This document shows positions 8,171-14,635 of a stretch of DNA of 16,558 bases, piece by piece. The position numbers and the translations under genes were made by a program. Below the pieces are notes generated by a model. It worked only from the letters and a program-made list of their open reading frames with translations, searched no databases and was not told the origin of the DNA. The stretch comes from Desulfovibrio sp. (GTDB lineage Bacteria; Desulfobacterota; Desulfovibrionia; Desulfovibrionales; Desulfovibrionaceae): assembly GCF_019424165.1 (NCBI RefSeq), contig NZ_JAHZAA010000012.1, forward strand, positions 50,643 through 67,200, read 5' to 3'. Position 1 is the first letter of the stretch. Each line of letters starts with the position of its first letter.

Positions 8171-8985
8171 TATCATATCTAGTTCTTCCCCATCTGCGAG
8201 TGCAGGGGGCCAATATGTATAATGCCGCCTTTCTTGTGGGCGGCCCGCCGGTGCTGGCCGCCTGGTTCATGGCGCATGCCCTGGGCCGCAAGATGGGCAT
8301 GGCGGAAGAAGTGCGGTCACTGGCCTTTGTGCTGCACAGCTACACTCCGCTGGGAGACTATTTTTACGGAGTCTTCCATCCGCAGTTGCGGCGCGGCGCG
8401 GCGTATACTTTTGGTTCTTCAAAAAATGGATCAGATTATTCTTCAAAAAACCGGCAGGCCCTTTCTTTGCAGCCCGTGGCTTGCGCCCATCTGGAACTCT
8501 CTCTTGTCATCGGCATCCGCAACTTGAGTGCCACTAAGGGCCTTGAAGACCTGCTGACGGGCGGACGGCTGGCAGGTGGCGTAATTTGCGGCATGGGCGC
8601 ACCACGACTGCACGAAGATATGGAAGAAGCCCTGGGCAGTATACGTTCAGGGTATCTGGTGATGGACAGGCGCGACCTGCTTGAAAACACTGCGGGAGGC
8701 AACCGTGCGGAGCTTTTTATCAATGCTCTGGGCCACAAGCCTGTTGCAGGGGATGGCCTGGGGTGGCTTTCCGCAGCATGCCTGGGGTACGCCGCCATCA
8801 CCTCTTTTGAGCAGCGGGGCGGGGCGCGTGAAGGCTACGATCATGCTTTTGCCGAGCCGCTTGTGGGACTTGTGCAGTATGTGCCGCTGCGCCGCTGCCT
8901 TGATGAAGGAAATGCGGAGCAGGCCCTGTGGAGGCCGCAGTGGCCCGCATCGGATGTATTCAGAATCTATCAAAAGCAATGCTGA
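8167..8985 (+). CDS. csy2: Cas5f (Csy2), crRNA 5'-handle binding subunit
   Basis: 272 residues against about 327 in Pseudomonas, so it is short. Cas5f caps the crRNA 5' handle and forms a heterodimer with Cas8f. Family features in order: LPHLRVQGANMYNAAFLVGG near residues 7-26 (compare LPRLSIQNAN), HALGRKMG, AHLELSLVIGIRN in the middle (compare AHLEVSLLLGV), GGRLAGGVICGMG (compare MRLAGGS), SGYLVMDRRDLLE, GWLSAACLGYAAI and, near the end, FAEPLVGLVQYVPLRR and ALWRPQWPASDVFRIYQ. The missing length lies mostly between the RRDLLE and GWL motifs. The ATG overlaps the cas8f stop by four bases, with GGAGGAGG (8152-8159) well placed. Confidence 0.95.
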   Translation: MISYLVLPHLRVQGANMYNAAFLVGGPPVLAAWFMAHALGRKMGMAEEVRSLAFVLHSYTPLGDYFYGVFHPQLRRGAAYTFGSSKNGSDYSSKNRQALSLQPVACAHLELSLVIGIRNLSATKGLEDLLTGGRLAGGVICGMGAPRLHEDMEEALGSIRSGYLVMDRRDLLENTAGGNRAELFINALGHKPVAGDGLGWLSAACLGYAAITSFEQRGGAREGYDHAFAEPLVGLVQYVPLRRCLDEGNAEQALWRPQWPASDVFRIYQKQC

Positions 8986-9008
8986 TTTCAGCAAAAGGGG
9001 AAAACATC

Positions 9009-10070
9009 ATGACCAAGCCTCTCAAGAAGTTGCCCGGCGTTCTTTCGTTTCAGCGTTGCCTTCTGGTTACCGACGCTCTTTTTTTCAATCTTTTTCCCGA
9101 CGGCGTTACTTCGCCCCTGCCTGTTGTACGTCACGGCATCCGCGGTACGCAGAACATCAACAAAACTGGTAAAAAAGAGGTTTCCAGCGCCGGAAGTGTT
9201 GTGCGCGGAGAAGTTTCAAATATCCAGACTACCGACTCTGCCAAGCTTGATCCGGGGGCTGAAAAATTACGCGTCCGCTTTGAGGTGCGTTTTCTTGACA
9301 TTTCGGCGGCTCTGTTTGCCTGCGCTCCGGGCAAAACAGACAGTTCGGATGACCTGTTGGCTTTCCGTGAGGGATTGAACCGTTTTATAGAAAAGGGAAA
9401 ACAGAGCACGGGGCTTGAAGAAGTGGCCTGCCGCTACGCGCGTAATCTGGCTAATGGCCGGTTTTTGTGGCGCAACAGGGCCGTTGCAGAACATGTGCTT
9501 GTGCGCGTGAAAGATAAAAGTGGCCTGAACGTCTGCTTTGATGCGCTTCAGGTTCCTCTGAACACCTTTGCTGAATACTCGGATGATGAAAAAGCGGTGG
9601 CCGGCCGCATACTCGAGGGCCTGCGCGGACGGCGCGACACATCGCTTCTTGTGGAAGCTGACGTGGATTTTGGTGTGCGCGGCGCCCTGGAGGTTTTTCC
9701 TTCCCAGAACTATCTCGAAGACAAGGCGCGCGGCTTCGCCCGACCGCTCTATTGTGTGGGGGAAGCCCCTGCAAATCAGGACAGGCATAGTGTTCAGGAA
9801 CGTGGCCAAGCGGCCTTGCGAGATCAGAAGGTGGGCAATGCCATCCGTACCATTGATACATGGTATCCTGAATACGCCGGGCGCGGATTGCCCATTCCTG
9901 TAGAACCCAATGGCGCAAGCCTTGATGCCCAGCTTTTTTTCCGTGGCGAAAAAGATACCTCGGGCTTTACCTATATGTTGCGCGTGGCGGATATGGCCCC
10001 GGATACGCCCGAAGGCATGTTTCTTCTGGCCTGCATCATCAGGGGCGGCGTCTTTTCGGAGAGTGCATAG
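9009..10070 (+). CDS. csy3: Cas7f (Csy3), backbone subunit of the Csy complex
   Basis: 353 residues (Pseudomonas about 342). Several copies form the helical backbone along the crRNA spacer; six in the reference complex. Clear family blocks: RYARNLANGRFLWRNR (142-157), EVFPSQ (228-233), KVGNAIRTIDTWYP (274-287) and CIIRGGVF (342-349). I chose the ATG at 9009, with AGGGGA (8996-9001) 7 bases upstream. The frame is open further up to 8928, but that would overlap cas5f and add 27 residues unlike the family; the MTKPLKKLPGVLSFQR start matches MSKPILSTASVLAFER. It lies 23 bases after cas5f, the longest gap within the operon, in keeping with the need for its own strong ribosome site to make many copies. 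Confidence 0.97.
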   Translation: MTKPLKKLPGVLSFQRCLLVTDALFFNLFPDGVTSPLPVVRHGIRGTQNINKTGKKEVSSAGSVVRGEVSNIQTTDSAKLDPGAEKLRVRFEVRFLDISAALFACAPGKTDSSDDLLAFREGLNRFIEKGKQSTGLEEVACRYARNLANGRFLWRNRAVAEHVLVRVKDKSGLNVCFDALQVPLNTFAEYSDDEKAVAGRILEGLRGRRDTSLLVEADVDFGVRGALEVFPSQNYLEDKARGFARPLYCVGEAPANQDRHSVQERGQAALRDQKVGNAIRTIDTWYPEYAGRGLPIPVEPNGASLDAQLFFRGEKDTSGFTYMLRVADMAPDTPEGMFLLACIIRGGVFSESA

Positions 10071-10072
10071 CC

Positions 10073-10648
10073 ATGATGCCGAAAGTATATTTTGATATAG
10101 AACCAGTTGGTTCTACTGAAGATACAGGCATGAGCCCGCCTGTATTGCGCGGGCGCATGCTGGCTTTGTTGCACCCCCTGTTTGCCGCCAGACCGCACAC
10201 CTACGCCCTGGCCATACCAGGCCGTCAAGGTCATACAGGCAGCGGCGGCGCATTGCGCATATTTGCCTCTTGTCGCGAAGATCTTGATGCGCTGGCGGTC
10301 ACGCTTGCCCCCCAGCCCTGGGTGCGGGATTACGCGCGGTTGCAGTACCCAATGGCGGTTCCCGAGAACTACGCGGGTGCGTGGGTGGCGTTCAGGCGGT
10401 ATCGCGTGCCTGCCTTGAAAAGCGACCGTAAAACAGGCGAGGCCTTCGGCCAGTTGCGGCAACGCCGCATGGCCGCCATCGACAAGGAAAAAATGGACTA
10501 CTTTATTGTGAACAGCAAAACCACGACACAGCGTTTTACCCTGGCGGTACGGCGCGAACCGGGCGCTCCACCGGAAAAGGAATGCCTGCCCAACAGCTAC
10601 GGCCTGTGCAGTGGGCATAATTTTTTTTGTGTGCCGGAAATGCCATGA
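10073..10648 (+). CDS. csy4: Cas6f (Csy4), crRNA-processing endoribonuclease
   Basis: 191 residues (Pseudomonas 187). Cas6f cuts the pre-crRNA at the 3' base of the repeat hairpin and stays bound to it as the head of the Csy complex. KVYFDIEPV (4-12) matches the DHYLDIRL opening. His34 in MLALLHPLFA aligns with the catalytic His29 of Csy4, and Ser148 in NSKTTTQRFTLAV lies in the second active-site region. An Arg-rich helix (LRQRRM, 128-133) corresponds to the one that lies in the hairpin major groove. The C-terminus has YGLCSGHNFF (compare YGLSKGGFVPWF). Two adjacent ATG codons (10073 and 10076) are possible starts. The gene begins 2 bases after cas7f, and the stop is 6 bases before cas1. Contacts to the hairpin may be changed; see findings. 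Confidence 0.95.
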   Translation: MMPKVYFDIEPVGSTEDTGMSPPVLRGRMLALLHPLFAARPHTYALAIPGRQGHTGSGGALRIFASCREDLDALAVTLAPQPWVRDYARLQYPMAVPENYAGAWVAFRRYRVPALKSDRKTGEAFGQLRQRRMAAIDKEKMDYFIVNSKTTTQRFTLAVRREPGAPPEKECLPNSYGLCSGHNFFCVPEMP

Positions 10649-10654
10649 GGCGTC

Positions 10655-11605
10655 ATGAAAATAAAAAGGCAAAGTAATCCGGGGCCAGTCATGCTCTCCA
10701 GACGGGCAAACGTGTTCTATCTGGAGCATGTGCGCGTAATGCAGATGGATGGCCGCATTGTTTATGCAACGCAGGATGGTGGGGAGATTGAAAGCTTTTT
10801 CAATCTCCCCGAGCGCAACACGGCCTTTGTCCTGCTGGGCAAGGGATCGTCCATTACTGATGCCGCCATGCGCCGCCTTGCGGAATCCAATGTTATGGTT
10901 GGGTTTTGCGGATCAGGGGGGTCACCTCTTTTCGGTGCTCTTGATATGGCTTTTCTGACGCCGCAAAGTGAATATCGGCCTACAGAATATATGCAGGCAT
11001 GGATGCGCCTGTGGCTGGATGAAAAAGAACGCCTGCGCCTTGGGAGGCTGCTGTTGCGCGAAAGGGCTGGTTATGCTCAGGAGCAATGGAGAAAAAATGA
11101 AGATTTGCAGCAAGTTGGCATCAACATCCCTGAAGCGTTGAGTGTGTCTTTTCTTGCAGATGTAGACAAGGCCACCACCACACAAGAACTGTTGCTGGCC
11201 GAAGCTCGCTGGGCCAAGGCGCTCTACAGCACCTTGGCCAGAGCTTTCGGCTTCAACTTCAGCCGTGAAGAAGGCAAAAAAGCCGGAGCAACACGAGCTG
11301 ATGTGTGTAACGGCTTTTTGGATCATGGCAACTATATAGCATATGGCTACGCATCCGTAGCGCTGTGCGGGCTTGGAATAAGTTTTTCCCTGCCGGTATT
11401 GCACGGGAAAACCCGCCGGGGCGCTCTGGTTTTTGACTTTGCAGACGTGATCAAGGATGGGGTGATAATGCCGACCGCCTTTGCCTGCGCTGCGGGCAAA
11501 AAAACACACAAGGACTTTCGAAATGAACTGATAGAGCGGTGTCAGCAGCAGGAGGTGCTGGACTATCTTTTTAGCTTCATTATTGACATATGCGAAAATG
11601 ATTAA
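10655..11605 (+). CDS. cas1: Cas1 integrase, type I-F
   Basis: 316 residues (Pseudomonas about 324). Cas1 with the Cas2-3 fusion forms the integrase that inserts new spacers at the leader end. The I-F form is recognised by LPERNTAFVLLGKGSSITDAAMRRLAES (about 51-78) and FCGSGGSPLF. Catalytic residues appear intact: Glu183 (LLAEARWAKAL), His250 (LPVLHGKTRRGALVFDFAD) and Asp261/Asp264 in that same segment. The ATG at 10655 has a short GAGG 4 bases upstream, overlapping the cas6f stop; an ATG at 10691 (MLSRRANV) is an alternative. In ordinary I-F loci cas1 comes first, before cas3; here it is last and adjoins the leader, and the rest of the cas genes keep the standard order. Confidence 0.97.
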   Translation: MKIKRQSNPGPVMLSRRANVFYLEHVRVMQMDGRIVYATQDGGEIESFFNLPERNTAFVLLGKGSSITDAAMRRLAESNVMVGFCGSGGSPLFGALDMAFLTPQSEYRPTEYMQAWMRLWLDEKERLRLGRLLLRERAGYAQEQWRKNEDLQQVGINIPEALSVSFLADVDKATTTQELLLAEARWAKALYSTLARAFGFNFSREEGKKAGATRADVCNGFLDHGNYIAYGYASVALCGLGISFSLPVLHGKTRRGALVFDFADVIKDGVIMPTAFACAAGKKTHKDFRNELIERCQQQEVLDYLFSFIIDICEND

Positions 11606-11609
11606 TGAT
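11583..11609 (+). promoter_or_regulatory. Possible array promoter inside the end of cas1
   Basis: A perfect TTGACA lies at 11583-11588, within the last codons of cas1 (Ile-Asp-Ile). AATGAT (11604-11609) is a fair -10 with a short 15-base spacer. It would start transcription near 11616 and carry the leader and array. It could also be chance, and the array may simply be read from the cas operon. Confidence 0.3.
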
Positions 11610-11704
11610 AGCAGTGTGTTGGCGAGATGAAATGTAAATGAAGTTCTAGCATGAAAAATTGATGGAACGTCCGGAAGAAAAAGGCTTTTTTATTCTTTTT
11701 TCTA
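11606..11704 (+). promoter_or_regulatory. CRISPR leader
   Basis: 99 AT-rich bases between the cas1 stop and the first repeat. The last 30 bases before the repeat include two T runs (GGCTTTTTTATTCTTTTTTC). The segment CCATCAATTTTTCA (minus strand, about 11665-11652) resembles an IHF site with two mismatches; IHF bends the leader for integration in other I-F and I-E systems. That the leader lies on this side is supported by the position of the degenerate repeat at the other end of the array. Confidence 0.75.
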
Positions 11705-13884
11705 GTTATCCGCCGCGTAGGCGGCTTAGAAGTCCTGACCCTCCCGCTGACCCCGGCCCTGACCGTTATCCGCCGCGTAGGCGGCTTAGAAGAACAGCAA
11801 AGCCGCCAGAAGGTGACTTTACAGGTTATCCGCCGCGTAGGCGGCTTAGAAGGCCAGCATGCTTCTTATGTCGCCGGCGAATTCGTTATCCGCCGCGTAG
11901 GCGGCTTAGAAGGAACCGCTTCATTTGCGCATCAGGCGTATGATGTTATCCGCCGCGTAGGCGGCTTAGAAGGATTACAAGCACGAGCAACAGGACAAGC
12001 ACAAGTTATCCGCCGCGTAGGCGGCTTAGAAGCAGCAGGCGCACCAGGGGAATGCCCGTGGCCCGTTATCCGCCGCGTAGGCGGCTTAGAAGGTGTCTGC
12101 CTGGATTCAGGACGATCACACCGTGTTATCCGCCGCGTAGGCGGCTTAGAAGACTGCCGCTTGTCCCTCGGCCTTTGTGGCGGTGTTATCCGCCGCGTAG
12201 GCGGCTTAGAAGAGCAAGGTTAGGCACGGCACCCGCGAAATTGCGTTATCCGCCGCGTAGGCGGCTTAGAAGGTCTCGCGCCGAGCAGCAACGCGCTCTG
12301 CTTCGTTATCCGCCGCGTAGGCGGCTTAGAAGTACTGTGTAGCTTTTTCTCGTTGTAATCGCTTGTTATCCGCCGCGTAGGCGGCTTAGAAGCGTAAAAG
12401 CGATTTCACCAGTGGCTTGGAGATGTTATCCGCCGCATAGGCGGCTTAGAAGCTTTCGGATGTTGCCGAGGCTATGGCCGCCCTGTTATCCGCCGCGTAG
12501 GCGGCTTAGAAGAGGATGATGCCGTGCTCGCGGCCAGAGCCGATGTTATCCGCCGCGTAGGCGGCTTAGAAGGTCACGCCGGGCTTGCGCTGCACTACGT
12601 CAGCGTTATCCGCCGCGTAGGCGGCTTAGAAGTTTAGGGCGAGTGTCGGAGGGGCGAGATGAACGTTATCCGCCGCGTAGGCGGCTTAGAAGACGTCATT
12701 GAATCCGCAGGGCTTGTCCCCAGCGTTATCCGCCGCGTAGGCGGCTTAGAAGTGTACCCAAGAAAACTCTCGTTTGCATTCGTCGTTATCCGCCGCGTAG
12801 GCGGCTTAGAAGTGTATATATTCAGTAGCATCAGCATCAATCTCGTTATCCGCCGCGTAGGCGGCTTAGAAGAGTGTGCATATTGCCGCTGGTGACATGG
12901 GCCTGTTATCCGCCGCGTAGGCGGCTTAGAAGACACAGGCCAACCGCATAACCTGGCTTCAGCCGTTATCCGCCGCGTAGGCGGCTTAGAAGTTGTCGCT
13001 GATGACAGTCAGGCGGTCAGGTCCGTTATCCGCCGCGTAGGCGGCTTAGAAGACGCGACGAGGGCGGAGCGTTGGGCGGCAAGTGTTATCCGCCGCGTAG
13101 GCGGCTTAGAAGTCCGGCCAGATCAAGCAGAGCCTTGGCCTGCAGTTATCCGCCGCGTAGGCGGCTTAGAAGCGTCTGGTCGCAAAGTGGGTGCGCATAA
13201 TAGGGTTATCCGCCGCGTAGGCGGCTTAGAAGGTTGCGGTCATACATAGGAACCACCATAGCGTGTTATCCGCCGCGTAGGCGGCTTAGAAGAGCAGCAG
13301 CAATGCTGGCTGGCCTTTGAGGCAGTTATCCGCCGCGTAGGCGGCTTAGAAGCAGACGAAATATGACGCGCTCGAAAATATCCCGTTATCCGCCGCGTAG
13401 GCGGCTTAGAAGTCTTTGTCCACACGTTGGGAAAACTCGGGTATGTTATCCGCCGCGTAGGCGGCTTAGAAGTTTATGAGTTCAAGGCTCAGGATCTCCA
13501 CCGGGTTATCCGCCGCGTAGGCGGCTTAGAAGACCTTCGGCGGCTCCGTGGCCCACGTCAGGGCGTTATCCGCCGCGTAGGCGGCTTAGAAGTTCTTCAT
13601 AGGGGTCTCCCTTTTGTCTTTGATGTTATCCGCCGCGTAGGCGGCTTAGAAGTGGCCAAGGCCCAGGCGGGCAGTAAAGCTTTGGTTATCCGCCGCGTAG
13701 GCGGCTTAGAAGTTATTAAGGCCTCGTGCATCCAGCTTATCCTTGTTATCCGCCGCGTAGGCGGCTTAGAAGCGAACGTAGGCCAACCGTAGTGTTCGCA
13801 TCGCGTTATCCGCCGCGTAGGCGGCTTAGAAGACGCCGAGAGAGTCGAATCCCGCTGCCTCAGCGTTATCCGCCGCGTAGGCGG
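11705..13884 (+). CRISPR. Type I-F CRISPR array: 36 full repeats, one truncated end repeat, 36 spacers
   Basis: A 28-base repeat recurs every 60 bases without exception from 11705 to 13865. Each repeat has GTTAT, then the hairpin stem CCGCC, loop GCGTA, stem GGCGG, then an 8-base tail CTTAGAAG. All 36 spacers are exactly 32 bases and I saw no duplicates. This is the I-F pattern (28-base repeat, 32-base spacer, 5-bp stem and 5-base loop; the Pseudomonas stem is CTGCC/GGCAG). Expected Cas6f cleavage after the stem leaves CUUAGAAG as the 5' handle. Repeat 13 (12425-12452) has one G-to-A change in the loop at 12437. The last repeat (13865-13884) keeps only the first 20 bases. The leader is on the cas1 side, so the newest spacers are near 11733. 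Translations across the array are artefacts of the 60-base period. Confidence 0.99.
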
Positions 13885-13895
13885 AAATTGTGCAA

Positions 13896-13931
13896 TGAAA
13901 AAAGGCTGCATTTTCATGCAGCCTTTTTTCA
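13896..13931. terminator. Two-way terminator between the CRISPR array and the tRNA genes
   Basis: TGAAAAAAGGCTGCA (13896-13910) pairs perfectly with TGCAGCCTTTTTTCA (13917-13931) across the loop TTTTCA. Six A on one side and six T on the other make it a proper intrinsic terminator on both strands. It starts 12 bases after the last repeat and should end pre-crRNA transcription on the plus strand and the tRNA-Gln/Glu transcript on the minus strand. A second, weaker hairpin without a T run, GAGGTTT/AAACCTC (13969-13988), lies between it and tRNA-Glu. Confidence 0.92.
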
Positions 13932-13998
13932 AAGCTATCCCTTGGGCAATGCCCTGCGGGTATCTGCTGAGGTTTTTTGTTAAACCTCTTGTTATCAG

Positions 13999-14075
13999 TG
14001 GCGTCCCCAAGGGGATTTGAACCCCTGTCGACGGCGTGAAAGGCCGTTGTCCTGGGCCGGCTAGACGATGGGGAC
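13999..14075 (-). tRNA. tRNA-Glu, anticodon TTC
   Basis: On the minus strand, acceptor GTCCCCA (5' end at 14075) pairs with TGGGGAC, followed by G and an encoded CCA that ends at 13999. The anticodon stem ACGGC/GCCGT carries the loop CTTTCAC, giving TTC. The T arm AGGGG/CCCCT carries TTCAAAT. Length is 77 bases. It lies 13 bases downstream of tRNA-Gln and must share its transcript. Confidence 0.97.
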
Positions 14076-14088
14076 GCACTGTTTGTGT

Positions 14089-14163
14089 TGGCTGGGCTGC
14101 AAGGACTCGAACCTTGATTAACGGAGTCAGAATCCGTCGTCCTGCCAATTGAACGACAGCCCA
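14089..14163 (-). tRNA. tRNA-Gln, anticodon CTG
   Basis: On the minus strand, acceptor TGGGCTG (5' end at 14163) pairs with CAGCCCA, followed by G and an encoded CCA that ends at 14089. The anticodon stem ACGGA/TCCGT carries the loop TTCTGAC, giving CTG. The T arm AAGG.../...CCTT carries TTCGAGT. Length is 75 bases. It is the first gene of the Gln-Glu tRNA pair. Confidence 0.96.
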
Positions 14164-14175
14164 ACACGAAGAGTG

Positions 14176-14204
14176 TGTATATGTGAACCACGCCGGACTG
14201 TCAA
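14176..14204 (-). promoter_or_regulatory. Sigma-70 promoter of the tRNA-Gln/tRNA-Glu unit
   Basis: On the minus strand TTGACA (14204-14199) and TATACA (14181-14176) are separated by 17 bases. The -10 box ends 12 bases before the tRNA-Gln 5' end. This is the best promoter in the window. Confidence 0.88.
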
Positions 14205-14635
14205 GCAAGAATTTTAAAAAAATCATCCGGCTAGCAAAATGGCTGTTTGCAACGGGCAGGGGAGTCTGCCGCTTCGACTGAAAAGAGGGCTGGTTTTTGT
14301 GAAAAAGCTGTATCAGTAAAACTTATTTTTTTAGTATGTAGAATTATAGTCCTCAGCGGCTCGCAGTCAGACCTTGTTTGCCTGATCAAAAAGTTAAAAA
14401 AAGAACAAATATGTCGTTTAGTTGTAATCTGCAACGCTTTGCTGGTTGTTTGTACAGTTTATAGTTTTTTCTGTTTTTTAAAATTTATTGCCCCAATACC
14501 CACAGTAACTCACTGAATATACTTGCGCTAATAGGTTTGACGTGATATTCACACCAAACAACTATCCTCTTAACCTTTTACTGGATTGTGAAAGAATGTT
14601 TGTAACGTAAAACAACGCTGTGGCGGAGGATGATT
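14205..14635. other. AT-rich gap between the tRNA promoter and the YeiH operon
   Basis: About 430 bases with no gene I can support. Frames of 60-90 codons occur on both strands, but they resemble nothing known, lack ribosome sites and are of mixed composition. The stretch must contain the promoter of the downstream operon. TTGACG at 14537-14542 is a possible -35 box, but the best -10 candidates after it (for example TATCCT at 14563-14568) are weakly matched or badly spaced, so I make no firm call. Confidence 0.4.

Noticed and set aside
7172..8176. A 334-codon minus-strand frame opposite cas8f
   Set aside because: It is a shadow of cas8f, with no domain and a start region overlapping the cas5f start.
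3810..10070. The idea that this is a Cas8-less I-F2 or a transposon-linked I-F3 system
   Set aside because: A separate Cas8f and a Cas2-3 fusion are present, Cas8f and Cas5f are not fused, and there are no tniQ, tnsA, tnsB or tnsC genes.
11659..13792. Several open frames with repeated YPPRRRLRR or VIRRVGGLE units, seemingly repeat proteins
   Set aside because: They are translations of the CRISPR array. Repeat plus spacer is 60 bases, a multiple of 3, and the repeat has no stop in those frames, so frames stay open by chance.
13833..13864. Spacer 36 contains GTCGAATCCCGC, resembling a tRNA or tmRNA T arm
   Set aside because: The flanking bases do not form a T stem, the loop lacks the TTC start, and the CCA end is missing. 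It can be re-examined if a search hits a tRNA or tmRNA gene.
13990..13996. TGTTATC beside tRNA-Glu as a possible extra repeat remnant
   Set aside because: Only six bases match the repeat start and no stem follows; this is chance level.
14247..14516. An 89-codon plus-strand frame with a hydrophobic stretch in the AT-rich gap
   Set aside because: It has a non-ATG start and no ribosome site, and the hydrophobic stretch is what AT-rich DNA gives by chance.
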